From the NCBI RefSeq assembly GCF_004328705.1, contig NZ_CP035319.1, positions 4,898,001-4,962,000 of the forward strand: 64,000 nucleotides of DNA, read 5' to 3'. Position 1 is the first letter of the stretch, and each line of letters starts with the position of its first letter. Under the pieces are notes generated by a model that was not told the origin of the DNA, searched no databases, and saw only the letters and a program-made list of their open reading frames with translations. Made by a program: the position numbers and the translations under genes. The DNA comes from Rhodococcus sp. ABRD24 (lineage in GTDB: Bacteria; Actinomycetota; Actinomycetes; Mycobacteriales; Mycobacteriaceae). Below are positions 34,624-44,206 of the stretch, one piece after another.

Positions 34624-35368
34624 AATCGGCCGCACCCGCCAGCAGGAGTTCGACGGCCCGCCGCAGATTGTCCCGCGCTGCGCGCTCCATGACGGGGATC
34701 GGGTCGTTCTGCGGAGCGCCGTGACCTTCGCTGTGCATCAGTGCGGTCGCGAGTGGGAATCGGTCGGCGAAGTCCGGGGCGGCCGTGGCCAGTGCGTCCA
34801 TTCGTTCGGCCCACCGTGTCCCGTCGTCCTCGCCGGTGACGGTCGGTGCCCGGCGGGCATCGACGATGGTGCGGGCTGCTGCCGCGGCGAGCGAGAAGGC
34901 GGACGACGCGATCGCGACCACATCGCGATGGTGGAAGCCGGCGGGCCGAAGTGTGCCGAGCAGGGATTCGAACGCGTCCTGCTGGTGCGGGCCCAGGACA
35001 GGACGCGCATGTGCCAGGTCGAGCATCCACGGATGTGCCACATACAGTTCGAGCAGCCGCTCGGTCCACTCGGTCACCACGGTCGGACGCCTTGCCGCGA
35101 AGCCCGCGTAAGCGCGGTCGTACATGAGATCGAGGAGTTCGGCTTTGCCGCCCACGTATGTGTACAGGGCCATTGCGGTGCATCCGAGTCGTTCGGCGAT
35201 CGCACGCAGGGGTACCGCCGCGTCGCCGCGTTCGTCGGCGATCGTGGTTGCCGCCCCGAGGATGGCGTCGAGCGTCAGCCCCGTGTCCGAATCCGATCGG
35301 GCCGTGGGCGGTTCCCACAGCAGTGCCATGGTCCTTGCCGCATCGCTGCGCCCGGCGATGGGAGCCAC
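34616..35368 (-). CDS. TetR/AcrR family regulator
   Basis: A 250-residue regulator with an N-terminal HTH: LTLDAILGAATTIADERGDAAVPLRAIAERLGCTAMALYTYVGGKAELLDLMYDRAYAGF (about residues 30-90), followed by a TetR C-terminal ligand domain. The GTG at 35368 has AAGGAGAGG just upstream. It is divergent from the PIG-L deacetylase gene, and a 43-bp palindrome with 15-bp arms fills the space between them, so it most likely represses both its own gene and the deacetylase. The inducer is unknown. Confidence 0.9.
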   Translation of the reverse strand: MAPIAGRSDAARTMALLWEPPTARSDSDTGLTLDAILGAATTIADERGDAAVPLRAIAERLGCTAMALYTYVGGKAELLDLMYDRAYAGFAARRPTVVTEWTERLLELYVAHPWMLDLAHARPVLGPHQQDAFESLLGTLRPAGFHHRDVVAIASSAFSLAAAAARTIVDARRAPTVTGEDDGTRWAERMDALATAAPDFADRFPLATALMHSEGHGAPQNDPIPVMERAARDNLRRAVELLLAGAADSL

Positions 35369-35378
35369 CGATCCTCTC

Positions 35379-35421
35379 CTTACGCTGTATAGTTCCAGTT
35401 CAGACGACTATACAACGTAAG
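35379..35421. promoter_or_regulatory. Palindromic TetR operator between tetR and PIG-L genes
   Basis: Arms CTTACGCTGTATAGT (35379-35393) and ACTATACAACGTAAG (35407-35421) are inverted repeats matching at 14 of 15 positions, with a 13-base spacer. Each arm contains TATACA, a good -10 for the gene it faces, so a bound repressor would block both divergent promoters. Confidence 0.85.
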
Positions 35422-35431
35422 GGGAGTGGGC

Positions 35432-36112
35432 ATGGCTGAGATCGATCGTGGCTCCGTGCTGGACGAGGTGGCATCGCTCGGTTCGGCCCTGGTGGTGGTT
35501 GCCCACCCCGATGACGAGAGCTTCGGTCTGGGGGGTGTGCTCGCTGCCTTGACCCGTTCCGGTGTCGATGTCCGGGTGCTCTGCCTGACGCATGGCGAGG
35601 CGAGCACGCTCGGTGCAACGAAGGATCTCGCCGCGGTGCGGCGTGACGAACTCGCCACTGCGGCGGAGCGCCTGGGCGTCAGCGATGTGGTTCTGCACGA
35701 CTTTCCCGACGGCGGACTCGACGCGATCGATCCCGCGGTCCTGGACGGCGTCGTGCTCGACGTCCTCGGTTCGGCGGCGACGCTGATCGGGTTCGACGCC
35801 GACGGCGTCACCGGCCATCCGGACCATCGTGCGGCGACGGCAGCAGCACTGCGGGTGGCGATGGACCAGGGTCTGCACGTACTCGAATGGGGCGTCTCTC
35901 CGGCGGTTGCGGAGGTGCTGAACGCCGAACTCGGCACCACTTTCGCCGGGTTGACGGGCGACTCGGCGAGCGACATTGAGGTCGATCGCACAGTGCAGTT
36001 GGAGGCGATTGCCTGTCATGAGAGTCAGTCCACCGACAATCCGGTGCTAGTTCGCCGGCTCGAGATCTCCGGGCCCGTCGATCGCATCCGGTTGCGTCGA
36101 CCCGGAGGGTAG
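35432..36112 (+). CDS. PIG-L (LmbE-like) family deacetylase
   Basis: A 226-residue zinc-dependent de-N-acetylase type protein. The metal-binding motif AHPDDESFGLGG (about residues 25-36) and the second GHPDHRAAT motif are intact. Relatives deacetylate N-acetylglucosamine-type sugars, including MshB in mycothiol synthesis and Mca in mycothiol-conjugate detoxification; this one is shorter and not clearly either. ATG 35432 has AGGGGAG at a suitable distance; a GTG two codons upstream is less likely. It is controlled together with the divergent TetR gene by a shared operator, which suggests an inducible detoxification or natural product role (inference). Confidence 0.86.
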   Translation: MAEIDRGSVLDEVASLGSALVVVAHPDDESFGLGGVLAALTRSGVDVRVLCLTHGEASTLGATKDLAAVRRDELATAAERLGVSDVVLHDFPDGGLDAIDPAVLDGVVLDVLGSAATLIGFDADGVTGHPDHRAATAAALRVAMDQGLHVLEWGVSPAVAEVLNAELGTTFAGLTGDSASDIEVDRTVQLEAIACHESQSTDNPVLVRRLEISGPVDRIRLRRPGG

Positions 36113-36159
36113 GGCCCGGCTGTTTCGCTCCGCGTCTCGATGGTGTGGGGATCGGCACA

Positions 36160-36187
36160 TTGCCGTACATACCCCAGGGGGTATCGT
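36160..36187 (+). promoter_or_regulatory. Promoter with CsoR-like operator for the Cys-rich protein
   Basis: ATACCCCAGGGGGTAT (36169-36184) is a perfect 7-2-7 inverted repeat of the ATACCCC...GGGGTAT type bound by CsoR-family repressors (copper CsoR and persulfide-sensing CstR). It lies inside a promoter with -35-like TTGCCG (36160-36165), 16-base spacer and -10 TATCGT (36182-36187), so binding would block RNA polymerase. Confidence 0.75.
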
Positions 36188-36223
36188 GATGGGAATTGCA
36201 AGCCCATCCTCGAGGAGATCATC

Positions 36224-36382
36224 GTGTGCTACCCCGTCACCTGCCGAACCTGTGCCAAGACCACGTGGGGAGGCTGCGGCCAGCATGTTGACAGCGTCAT
36301 GCGTTCGGTGCCCTCTGCAGAGCGCTGCAAGTGCGAGAAGCCGGCGAAGCCGGGGTTCTTCAAGTCGCTGTTCGGTCGCTGA
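36224..36382 (+). CDS. 52-residue Cys-rich protein
   Basis: A small protein with six cysteines: C2, CxxC at C7/C10, C18 followed by GQH (H21), and CxC at C35/C37, then a basic tail ending GFFKSLFGR. The start region CYPVTCRTCAKTTWGGCGQHVDSVM looks like a small metal-binding knuckle and is, to my knowledge, a conserved unstudied actinobacterial family. GTG 36224 is preceded by GAGGAGATC, a clear ribosome site; an upstream in-frame ATG would start inside the operator region and lacks one. The CsoR-like operator in its promoter suggests induction by copper or reactive sulfur species and a metal- or sulfur-handling role (inference). Confidence 0.72.
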   Translation: MCYPVTCRTCAKTTWGGCGQHVDSVMRSVPSAERCKCEKPAKPGFFKSLFGR

Positions 36383-36424
36383 CCGCTGACCGCCGAGTGA
36401 TCGCCCGGCGTCGGCGGCGACTAG

Positions 36425-36439
36425 TAGCGTCGAGACGTG
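36425..36439 (+). promoter_or_regulatory. Putative leaderless promoter of rarA
   Basis: TAGCGT (36425-36430) is six bases before GTG 36437, the leaderless spacing, and no ribosome-binding sequence is present. Confidence 0.5.
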
Positions 36440-37846
36440 ACTGATTTCTTCGGCGACACGGATGAGGCGGACGGAGCTACGGGGCTGTTCGAGGCTCCGC
36501 CCGCTTCGTCCGAGGCGGAACCGCTGACATCGGTACCGCGTCGCCCTGTTGCCTCGAACCCGGGCGCGCCGCTGGCGGTCAGGATGCGTCCGGCCGCTTT
36601 GTCCGAGGTGGTCGGTCAGCAACATCTGCTCGGGCCGGGAGCGCCATTGCGGCGTCTCGTGGAGGGATCCGGAGCGTCGTCAGTTCTGCTCTACGGCCCG
36701 CCCGGCACCGGCAAGACCACACTCGCATCGCTGATCTCGGGTGCGACCGGCCGCAGGTTCGAGGCGCTCTCCGCGCTCTCTGCCGGTGTCAAGGAGGTGC
36801 GCGGCGTCATCGAGCTCGCGCGTCGACGCCTCCTGCAGGGCGAGCAGACCGTGCTCTTCATCGACGAGGTGCACCGATTCTCCAAGACCCAGCAGGATGC
36901 GCTGCTGGCCGCAGTAGAGAACCGGATCGTGTTGCTGGTCGGAGCCACCACGGAGAATCCATCCTTCTCGGTGGTGTCGCCGCTGCTGTCGCGTTCGCTG
37001 GTGCTGCAACTGCAGTCGCTCACTGCGGACGACATCCGCGTTGTGATCGAGCGGGCGCGTGCCGATGAACGGGGACTCGGCGGTGACGTCGAACTCACCG
37101 ACGAGGCGCTCGAGCATCTGGTCCGTCTTGCTGCCGGTGATGCCCGTCGAGCTTTGACTGCGTTGGAGGCGGCCGCCGGAACCGCGCTCGACAAGACGGA
37201 CGAGCGGCCCGCCGTGCTGGACCTCGAGACCGTGGAGGCCAGTGTCGACAAGGCTGCGGTCCGCTACGACCGCGACGGTGATCAGCACTACGACGTCATC
37301 AGCGCGTTCATCAAGTCGATCCGCGGTTCCGATGTCGATGCCGCACTGCACTACCTGGCCCGCATGCTCACCGCGGGGGAGGATCCACGGTTCATCGCCC
37401 GCCGCCTGGTCGTCCACGCCAGCGAGGACATCGGCATGGCGGACCCGACGGCGCTGCAGACCGCGACCGCGGCCGCACAGGCGGTGCAGCTGATCGGCAT
37501 GCCCGAGGCCCGGCTGGCGCTGGCACAGGCGACGATCCACCTTGCGACCGCGCCGAAGTCCGGTGCGGTGATCGCCGCCCTCGGGGCCGCGATGGCCGAC
37601 GTCGCGGCAGGCAAGTCCGGGTTGGTGCCGCCGCACCTGCGTGACGGCCACTACGCGGGCGCCACCCAGCTCGGCAACGCCGTCGGCTACCGGTACCCGC
37701 ACGACCACCCGGACGGGGTACTGCCGCAGCAGTACGCGCCGGACGAGTTGGTCGGCGTGGACTACTACGAGCCGACCACTCATGGAGCCGAGCGTGAGCT
37801 GGCCGGCCGGGTGCCGAAGCTGCGGCGGATCGTCCGGGGGAGCTGA
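36437..37846 (+). CDS. rarA: Replication-associated recombination protein A (AAA ATPase)
   Basis: A 469-residue RarA/MgsA homologue (WRNIP1 family) that acts at stalled replication forks. It shows [21 protein letters not shown] start ([15 protein letters not shown]), Walker [12 protein letters not shown] (about residues 87-97), Walker [20 protein letters not shown], sensor [19 protein letters not shown] and the C-terminal tetramerisation region [19 protein letters not shown]. The first 45 residues are acidic and variable. GTG start, apparently leaderless. It precedes alaS as in M. tuberculosis and ends at a hairpin. Confidence 0.96.
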   Translation: MTDFFGDTDEADGATGLFEAPPASSEAEPLTSVPRRPVASNPGAPLAVRMRPAALSEVVGQQHLLGPGAPLRRLVEGSGASSVLLYGPPGTGKTTLASLISGATGRRFEALSALSAGVKEVRGVIELARRRLLQGEQTVLFIDEVHRFSKTQQDALLAAVENRIVLLVGATTENPSFSVVSPLLSRSLVLQLQSLTADDIRVVIERARADERGLGGDVELTDEALEHLVRLAAGDARRALTALEAAAGTALDKTDERPAVLDLETVEASVDKAAVRYDRDGDQHYDVISAFIKSIRGSDVDAALHYLARMLTAGEDPRFIARRLVVHASEDIGMADPTALQTATAAAQAVQLIGMPEARLALAQATIHLATAPKSGAVIAALGAAMADVAAGKSGLVPPHLRDGHYAGATQLGNAVGYRYPHDHPDGVLPQQYAPDELVGVDYYEPTTHGAERELAGRVPKLRRIVRGS

Positions 37847-37873
37847 GCCGCCGGTGCGCGGATCGGTCGAGGA

Positions 37874-37899
37874 GGGCGACCCGAGTAACGGGCTCGCCC
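37874..37899 (+). terminator. rarA terminator hairpin
   Basis: GGGCGA plus CCCG (37874-37883) pairs with CGGG plus TCGCCC (37889-37899) with one bulged C, closing a 5-base loop. Confidence 0.62.
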
Positions 37900-37907
37900 G
37901 AGGGCGT

Positions 37908-37913
37908 TAAGCT
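37908..37913 (+). promoter_or_regulatory. -10 element of the alaS promoter
   Basis: TAAGCT after the rarA hairpin is the best -10 match in the gap; transcription would begin about 65 bases before GTG 37987. Confidence 0.35.
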
Positions 37914-37986
37914 TGCCAATGGCTGATTCGCACTTCGGAGGCGATATTGGCGGCCGAACACTGTGATATGTGAAGGACGAACTCAG

Positions 37987-40659
37987 GTGCAGACCCACGA
38001 GATCCGCAGGCGCTTCCTCGACCATTTCGTCAAGGCGGGCCACACCGAGGTGCCCAGCGCCTCGCTGATTCTCGACGATCCGAACCTGCTGTTCGTCAAC
38101 GCAGGCATGGTGCAGTTCAAGCCGTTCTTTCTCGGTCAGCAAACGCCGTCCTACGAGACCGCGACCAGCGTGCAGAAGTGCGTGCGCACCGGCGACATCG
38201 AGAACGTCGGCGTCACCACCCGCCACAACACCTTCTTTCAGATGGCCGGGAACTTCAGTTTCGGTGACTACTTCAAGCGCGGTGCGATCAAGCATGCGTG
38301 GGCGCTGCTGACGAACAGTGTCGAGGACGGTGGCTACGGCTTCGATCCCGAGCGGCTGTGGGTCACCGTTTACCTCGACGACGACGAGGCCCGCGACATC
38401 TGGAAGGAAGAGGCCGGCATCCCGGACGAGCGCATTCAGCGCCGCGGTATGGCCGACAACTACTGGTCGATGGGTGTCCCCGGACCGTGCGGCCCGTGCT
38501 CGGAGATCTACTACGACCGTGGCCCCGAGTACGGCGCCGAGGGTGGGCCCGAGGCCGACGAGGACCGCTACCTCGAGATCTGGAACCTCGTGTTCATGCA
38601 GAACGAGCGGGGCGAAGGCTCCGGCAAGGACAGCTTCGAGATTCTCGGCCCGCTGCCGAAGCAGAACATCGACACCGGCATGGGCGTCGAGCGGGTCGCG
38701 TTCCTGCTGCAGGGCGTCGATAACGTGTACGAGACCGACCTGGTCCGCCCGGTCATCTCCAGGGCCGAGGAGCTCAGCGGCCGCGCGTACGGCAAGAACC
38801 ACGAGGACGATGTGCGCTTCCGCGTGATCGCCGACCACGCGCGCACCGCCGCGATGCTCATCGCCGACGGTGTCAATCCCGGCAACGACGGTCGCGGCTA
38901 CGTGCTGCGTCGTCTGCTGCGCCGCATCGTCCGCTCGGCTCGCCTGCTGGGCGCCGAGAAGCCGTCGATGGGAGAGTTCATGGCGGTCGTCCGCGACACC
39001 ATGGCGCCGTCCTATCCGGAGCTGGACACCGACTTCGACCGCATCTCCACCGTTGCGGTCGGCGAGGAGACCGCGTTCCTGCGCACCCTCGACTCCGGTT
39101 CCAAGCGGTTCGAGGTCGCGGCGGACGAGGTGAAGTCGTCGGGCCGGAACACGATCGGCGGCAGCGAGGCCTTCGCGCTGCACGACACCTACGGCTTCCC
39201 GATCGATCTCACCCTCGAGATGGCCGCCGAGGCTGGACTGAGCGTCGACGAGGAGGGCTTCCGCTCGCTCATGGCCGAGCAGCGTCAGCGTGCCAAGGAC
39301 GACGCGCAGGCACGCAAGCACGCGCACGCCGACCTGACGATCTACAAGGAGTTCCTGGACCGCGGTCCCACCGAGTTCACCGGCTTCAATGAGCTGGTCT
39401 CGGAGGCGCACGTCCTGGCGCTCGTCTCCAACGGCGTCCGGGTGCCCACCGCGAAAGCGGGCGAGGCGGTCGAGGTCATTCTGGACCGCAGCCCGCTGTA
39501 CGCGGAGGCCGGCGGCCAGATCGCGGACCTCGGCACCATCACCGCCACTGGCCTCCGGGTGCAGGTCAACGATGTGCAGAAGATCGCCAAGAAGCTGTGG
39601 GTACACAAGGTCACCGTCAAGGAGGGCCAGATCACCGAGGGCGACGTCGTCCTCGTGCAGGTCGACCCCGAGTGGCGCAAGGGTGCCACGCAGGGGCACT
39701 CGGGCACCCACATGGTGCACGCCGCGCTACGACAGGTGCTGGGCCCCAACGCGGTTCAGGCCGGATCCCTCAACAAGCCGGGCTACCTGCGCTTCGACTT
39801 CAACTGGCAGGGCCAGCTGTCGGAGGCGCAGAAGCAGGACATCGAATCTGTCACCAACGAGGCCGTTGCTGCGAACCATCCCGTCAACACCTTCGTCACC
39901 GATCTCGATCGCGCGAAGCAGATGGGCGCGATGGCGCTCTTCGGCGAGAACTACGGCGACGAGGTACGGGTCGTCGAGATCGGTGGGCCGTTCTCGATGG
40001 AGCTGTGCGGCGGCACGCACGTGCAGACCTCGGCGCAGATCGGTCCGGTCACGCTGCTCGGCGAGTCCTCGGTCGGTTCCGGTGTCCGCCGCGTCGAGGC
40101 GTTCGTCGGCCTCGACTCGTACCGCTACCTGGCCAAGGAGCGCGCGCTGCTCGCCGGTGTCGCGTCGTCGCTGAAGGTGCCGTCGGAGGAGGTCCCGGCC
40201 CGGGTCGAGGCGCTCGTCGAGCGCCTGAAGGCCGCCGAGAAGGAGCTCGAGGCCACCAAGGCGGCCGCGGTCCTCGCGTCCGCGGGCACGTTCGTCGACA
40301 AGGCCCGCCGTTTCGGTGAGGTGCTGCTGGTCGCCGAGCAGGCGCCCGACGGCGTCGCGGGCAACGACCTGCGCGGCCTGGTCACCGACATCCGCGGCCG
40401 CTTCGGGACGCAGCCCGCCGTGGTGGTGCTGCTCGGCAGCGCCGATGGCAAGGTGCCGTTCGTGGTGGCCGCCACCAAGGCCGCGCAGGATCTCGGTATC
40501 AAGGCCGGTGAGCTGGTGTCGAGCTTCGGCCCGCAGATCGGTGGCCGCGGCGGCGGCAAGGCCGATATGGCGCAGGGTGCTGGTTCCGATGTGTCGGGGA
40601 TTTCGGCGGCGCTCGAGGGCGTCCGGGGGCGGGTTGCCGAACTGGCCGGGAACTCCTAG
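37987..40659 (+). CDS. alaS: Alanyl-tRNA synthetase
   Basis: An 890-residue class II synthetase with the usual domain order: catalytic core ([48 protein letters not shown]), tRNA-recognition helices, editing domain with the zinc-binding [11 protein letters not shown] and CGGTHV motifs, and a C-terminal oligomerisation domain ending in the Gly-rich [13 protein letters not shown]. Conserved length. GTG 37987 gives the canonical N-terminus and has AAGGA upstream; a slightly longer open frame was discarded. The gene begins an alaS-ruvX-mltG-aroE run with very short or overlapping junctions. Confidence 0.97.
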   Translation: MQTHEIRRRFLDHFVKAGHTEVPSASLILDDPNLLFVNAGMVQFKPFFLGQQTPSYETATSVQKCVRTGDIENVGVTTRHNTFFQMAGNFSFGDYFKRGAIKHAWALLTNSVEDGGYGFDPERLWVTVYLDDDEARDIWKEEAGIPDERIQRRGMADNYWSMGVPGPCGPCSEIYYDRGPEYGAEGGPEADEDRYLEIWNLVFMQNERGEGSGKDSFEILGPLPKQNIDTGMGVERVAFLLQGVDNVYETDLVRPVISRAEELSGRAYGKNHEDDVRFRVIADHARTAAMLIADGVNPGNDGRGYVLRRLLRRIVRSARLLGAEKPSMGEFMAVVRDTMAPSYPELDTDFDRISTVAVGEETAFLRTLDSGSKRFEVAADEVKSSGRNTIGGSEAFALHDTYGFPIDLTLEMAAEAGLSVDEEGFRSLMAEQRQRAKDDAQARKHAHADLTIYKEFLDRGPTEFTGFNELVSEAHVLALVSNGVRVPTAKAGEAVEVILDRSPLYAEAGGQIADLGTITATGLRVQVNDVQKIAKKLWVHKVTVKEGQITEGDVVLVQVDPEWRKGATQGHSGTHMVHAALRQVLGPNAVQAGSLNKPGYLRFDFNWQGQLSEAQKQDIESVTNEAVAANHPVNTFVTDLDRAKQMGAMALFGENYGDEVRVVEIGGPFSMELCGGTHVQTSAQIGPVTLLGESSVGSGVRRVEAFVGLDSYRYLAKERALLAGVASSLKVPSEEVPARVEALVERLKAAEKELEATKAAAVLASAGTFVDKARRFGEVLLVAEQAPDGVAGNDLRGLVTDIRGRFGTQPAVVVLLGSADGKVPFVVAATKAAQDLGIKAGELVSSFGPQIGGRGGGKADMAQGAGSDVSGISAALEGVRGRVAELAGNS

Positions 40660-40661
40660 CG

Positions 40662-41198
40662 GTGCCCGCTGTCCAGCCGGGTCCCGATCGACCCGGTATC
40701 GACGACCCCGGACGCGGTCGCCGCATCGGCATCGATGTGGGGAGCGTGCGGATCGGGGTCGCCTCGTGTGACCCCGACTGCATCCTCGCCACTCCGGTCG
40801 AGACGGTTCCCCGGTCGAAGGAGAAGGGACCCGACGCGCCGGATATCCGGCGGATTGTCGCGCTTGTCGAGGAGTACGAGGCTGTCGAGGTTATCGTCGG
40901 TCTGCCGCAGACTCTGCGCGGCGAGCGTGGCAAGGCCGCGTCCCTCGCGTCTGCGTTTGCGCAGCGCCTGCGGCGCAGCCTGGATCCGCTCCCCGTGCGG
41001 ATGGCCGACGAACGACTCACGACGGTTACTGCCTCCCGGGCGCTCCGCGAAAGCGGTGTCAGTGCGAGGGGACAGCGCCCGATGATCGATCAGGCCGCAG
41101 CGGTGGCGATCTTGCAGGGATGGTTGGACGAGCGGAGCACAGCGGTGAGAGCAGCGGACGCAGACGGCAGCGCCCGACCGGCGGAGCACGAGCGGTGA
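40662..41198 (+). CDS. ruvX: RuvX/YqgF family putative pre-16S rRNA nuclease
   Basis: A 178-residue RNase H-fold protein. The core motifs [17 protein letters not shown] and [15 protein letters not shown], followed by [12 protein letters not shown], are those of YqgF, reported to process the 5' end of 16S rRNA and earlier annotated as a Holliday junction resolvase. The N-terminal 25 residues and the last 20 are variable. GTG 40662 lies two bases after the alaS stop. Its end overlaps mltG by four bases. Confidence 0.93.
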   Translation: MPAVQPGPDRPGIDDPGRGRRIGIDVGSVRIGVASCDPDCILATPVETVPRSKEKGPDAPDIRRIVALVEEYEAVEVIVGLPQTLRGERGKAASLASAFAQRLRRSLDPLPVRMADERLTTVTASRALRESGVSARGQRPMIDQAAAVAILQGWLDERSTAVRAADADGSARPAEHER

Positions 41199-42649
41199 CC
41201 GAGGATCGGCGGCCACCGGGCAGTCGTGAACCGGATTCGATCTCCGACTACGACGAGCATCTCTACACGCAGCCCGACTACGGCTATCGCAGTGACCGCT
41301 CGGACCCGTACCGTGATGCCGGCTACTACGCCGACCGGGGCGACGGCCATCGGTCCGAGTACCGGCAGGAGTCGGATTTCGGCTATGAACCGGAGTACGA
41401 CAGCTACGGGCGTCACGACGAGTCCGGTCCGCGTGCGATGCCGACTGCGGTCGGTGTACCACGCCTGAGTCGCGGCGACGCTCGGCGAATCCGCGAGGCG
41501 GCGCGCCGTAAGCGTCGTGGCCGGATCATCGGCGTGCTTGCCGGGGCGGTACTGCTCGGCGGAATCGGTGCCGCGGCGATCGCCGTGTACGACCAGCTCA
41601 GCGGAGGCTCGTCCGCAGACTATGCGGGACCCGGCGGCCCCGAGGTGGTCGTGGAGGTCCACGCCGGCGACACGGCCGAACAGATCGCCACCGCGATGGC
41701 TGCGAAGGACGTGGTCGCCAGCGAGTCCGCCTTCTACAAGGCGGCCCTGCGCAACGACTCGATGAGTGCGGTCCAGCCTGGCTTCTACGCCGTCGCGACG
41801 AGAATCCCTGCGTCCGAAGCGGTCTCGACGCTGGTCTCGCCGTCCTCACGGGTCGGTGCGATCGTGATTTCCGAGGGGCGTCAGCTCCACGACACTCGCG
41901 ATGTGCAGACCGGCGCGGTCAAGAAGGGGATCTACACGCTTATTTCCGAGGCCAGCTGCCTGGGTCCGGTCGGCGCGCAGAAGTGCATCACCTATGACGA
42001 ACTCGACAAGGCCGGCTCGGGATCGAACCTCGCCGCACTCGGCGTGCCGGACTGGGCGTCGGCCCGGGTCGCGAACGTCCCCGACCGCGACCGCCAGCTC
42101 GAAGGACTGATTGCGGCCGGGAGCTGGGACTTCGATCCCACTGATCCGCCCGTGGAGATCCTCCGTCACCTTGTCAGCTCGAGCGCGGAGAACTATGAGG
42201 CGACAGGCATCAAGACCGCCGGCGCCAATGTCGGCCTCGACCCCTACCAGATGCTGATCGTGGCATCGCTGGTCGAGCGCGAGGCGCTGCCTGCGGACTT
42301 CGACAAGGTCGCCAGGGTGGTCCTCAACCGGCTCGCGGTCGACCAGCCGCTGCAGTTCGACTCGACCGTGAACTACTCCCTGGACGAGACCGAGGTCGCG
42401 ACGACCGACGCCGACCGGGCCCGGGTCACGCCGTGGAACACGTATGCAATGTCCGGCCTGCCCGCGACCCCGATCGCATCACCGAGCATCAATGCGCTTC
42501 GCGCGGTGGAGAACCCAGCCCCGGGTGACTATCTGTACTTCGTCACTATCGACAAGAAGGGCAGCACGCTCTTCACCCGCAGCTACGACGAACACCTCGC
42601 GAACATCGAATTGGCTCGCAAGAGTGGCATTCTCGACAGTGGAAGGTGA
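41195..42649 (+). CDS. mltG: Endolytic murein transglycosylase MltG
   Basis: A 484-residue membrane enzyme that cuts nascent peptidoglycan glycan strands. A 100-residue cytosolic N-terminus is very rich in Tyr, Asp, Ser and Arg (many YxxD-like units), followed by a basic patch and a single membrane helix (about 110-132), then the YceG domain containing the catalytic-glutamate region [28 protein letters not shown] and the typical [23 protein letters not shown] start overlaps the ruvX stop as GTGA. The disordered Tyr-rich tail is typical of actinobacteria and may bind partners of the elongation machinery (inference). Confidence 0.94.
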   Translation: MTEDRRPPGSREPDSISDYDEHLYTQPDYGYRSDRSDPYRDAGYYADRGDGHRSEYRQESDFGYEPEYDSYGRHDESGPRAMPTAVGVPRLSRGDARRIREAARRKRRGRIIGVLAGAVLLGGIGAAAIAVYDQLSGGSSADYAGPGGPEVVVEVHAGDTAEQIATAMAAKDVVASESAFYKAALRNDSMSAVQPGFYAVATRIPASEAVSTLVSPSSRVGAIVISEGRQLHDTRDVQTGAVKKGIYTLISEASCLGPVGAQKCITYDELDKAGSGSNLAALGVPDWASARVANVPDRDRQLEGLIAAGSWDFDPTDPPVEILRHLVSSSAENYEATGIKTAGANVGLDPYQMLIVASLVEREALPADFDKVARVVLNRLAVDQPLQFDSTVNYSLDETEVATTDADRARVTPWNTYAMSGLPATPIASPSINALRAVENPAPGDYLYFVTIDKKGSTLFTRSYDEHLANIELARKSGILDSGR

Positions 42650-42654
42650 TCCAC

Positions 42655-43470
42655 GTGCCTGCGCGTAAGGCCGCAGTTCTGGGCAGTCCGATCTCGCATT
42701 CGAAGTCTCCGCAGCTGCACCTCGCCGCGTACCGCGCGCTGGGGCTGACCGACTGGACGTACGAGCGGATCGAGTGCACCGGCGAGCAGCTGCCCGGTCT
42801 CGTCTCCGGTCTCGGCCCGGAATGGGTGGGACTGTCGGTGACCATGCCAGGCAAGGTGGCCGCGCTCGAGTTCGCGACCGAGCGCACCGCACGCGCCGTC
42901 ACCATCGGGTCGGCCAACACGCTTGTCCGGACTGTGGACGGGTGGCGGGCCGACTGCACCGATGTCGACGGCGTCCGCGGCGCGTTGGTCGAGGGCGGGG
43001 TCGGCGACCTCGCGGGCACGGCGGCCGTCGTCGTAGGCGCCGGTGGTACCGCGCGTCCCGCGCTGGTGGCGCTGGCCGATCTGGGGGTGCGCTCGGTGAC
43101 CGTCGTCGCCCGCGACGCCGACCGGGCCCGCAGCACGCTCGACTGCGCCGAGAAGGTGGGCTTGGGTGTGACGTACATGACGTTCGATGATGACCGGCTC
43201 GCCGACGTGTGCGCGGCGTCTGCGGTACTGGTGAGCACGGTTCCGGCCGTAGCGGTCGCGCCCTACGCCGCGTCGGTGGGGCGCGCTCCGTTCGTGCTCG
43301 ACGCTATTTATGATCCGTGGCCGACGCCGCTCGCCGCCGCGGTCGAGCAGGCGGGCGGCACCGTCGTCGGGGGACTGGCAATGCTTCTCAATCAGGCGTT
43401 CGGCCAAGTCGAACAGTTCACCGGTATGCCGGCGCCGCGTGCGGCGATGGCGGCCGCGCTGCAGCAGTAA
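42655..43470 (+). CDS. aroE: Shikimate dehydrogenase
   Basis: Reduces 3-dehydroshikimate to shikimate with NADPH. The 271-residue product shows AAVLGSPISHSKSPQLHLAAYRALGL at the substrate-binding end, SVTMPGKVAALEF with the catalytic lysine, the nucleotide-binding AVVVGAGGTARPALVAL, and GGLAMLLNQAFGQVEQFTG. GTG 42655 has GGAAGG eight bases upstream; another GTG at 42646 overlaps the mltG stop and would add three residues. The rest of the pathway (aroC, aroK, aroB, aroQ) follows after one intervening gene. Confidence 0.94.
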   Translation: MPARKAAVLGSPISHSKSPQLHLAAYRALGLTDWTYERIECTGEQLPGLVSGLGPEWVGLSVTMPGKVAALEFATERTARAVTIGSANTLVRTVDGWRADCTDVDGVRGALVEGGVGDLAGTAAVVVGAGGTARPALVALADLGVRSVTVVARDADRARSTLDCAEKVGLGVTYMTFDDDRLADVCAASAVLVSTVPAVAVAPYAASVGRAPFVLDAIYDPWPTPLAAAVEQAGGTVVGGLAMLLNQAFGQVEQFTGMPAPRAAMAAALQQ

Positions 43471-43563
43471 GTAGTAGTCCACAGCCTCTGTTCCGTCCAC
43501 AGACGAGTTCTCGGGCCAGGTCGGGGTGACGGTTGCGTCGGCCGCCGACGGCATTGTGGGCCC

Positions 43564-44154
43564 ATGTGGTGGATGGGTGTCCTGGGCGTACTGAGCGCAG
43601 TGGTCGGGGTTGTCGTCGGTGCCTGCTCGCGTCCGGTCCTCGACGGATTCGTTCCGGAGTCGCCGATCCCGCGTCGGTGGTGTGAGAGCGCATGCGCGAT
43701 CGGATTCGCGGCCGTGGCACTGCGGTTCGGCTGGACCGCCACCCTGGTGCCCGCGCTCGCCTTCGTGTGGTGGTGCTTCGCGGTGAGCGTCGTGGACCTG
43801 CGGGTTCGCCGGCTGCCGAATCTACTGAGTGTTCCAGGGGCGGCGGTGGTGGTCGGGTACGCGGCAATGACTGGTCAACTGCGGGCCGCGCTCGTCGGCG
43901 GCGTGATGCTGGCGGCCCTGTACCTGGTGCCGCACCTGGTCTTGCCTGCGGCGATGGGTGCGGGAGACGTCAAACTCGCGCTCGGTGTGGGCGCTGCCGC
44001 TGGGCTCGCGGGGGCGCAGCCGTGGCTGGTTGCGGCCGCGCTGGCGCCGCTGCTGACCGCCGTGGCCGGGCTGGTGAGGGGGCGGACGAACACTGCGATC
44101 GCCCACGGGCCGTCCATGTGTGCCGCCACCGGGTTGGTCCTGTGGCCGGTGTGA
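43564..44154 (+). CDS. A24 family prepilin peptidase (catalytic domain only)
   Basis: A 196-residue polytopic membrane protein with about six helices. The two aspartate motifs of type IV prepilin peptidases are present: [25 protein letters not shown] and [17 protein letters not shown] (GxGD). The N-terminal methyltransferase and zinc-binding cysteine module of full-length PilD is missing, as in TadV/FlaK-like and actinobacterial short forms. No pilin or Tad genes are close by, so its substrate must be encoded elsewhere. Same position as Rv2551c in M. tuberculosis. Confidence 0.87.
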   Translation: MWWMGVLGVLSAVVGVVVGACSRPVLDGFVPESPIPRRWCESACAIGFAAVALRFGWTATLVPALAFVWWCFAVSVVDLRVRRLPNLLSVPGAAVVVGYAAMTGQLRAALVGGVMLAALYLVPHLVLPAAMGAGDVKLALGVGAAAGLAGAQPWLVAAALAPLLTAVAGLVRGRTNTAIAHGPSMCAATGLVLWPV

Positions 44155-44160
44155 CGGGAG

Positions 44161-44199
44161 CGACCGGGCGGCCCGATGTCGTACCGGGCCGCCCGGTCG
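44161..44199 (+). terminator. Perfect 15-bp hairpin directly before the aroC ribosome site
   Basis: CGACCGGGCGGCCCG (44161-44175) and CGGGCCGCCCGGTCG (44185-44199) are perfect inverted arms with a 9-base loop. The hairpin begins six bases after the peptidase stop and ends one base before the GGAAAG ribosome site of aroC, so it could end the upstream transcript or act as a leader element. Confidence 0.75.
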
Positions 44200-44206
44200 T
44201 GGAAAG

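Noticed and set aside
37780..39720. A 646-codon minus-strand frame opposite alaS
   Set aside because: Antisense shadow of alaS with repetitive hydrophobic/Arg composition produced by codon bias.
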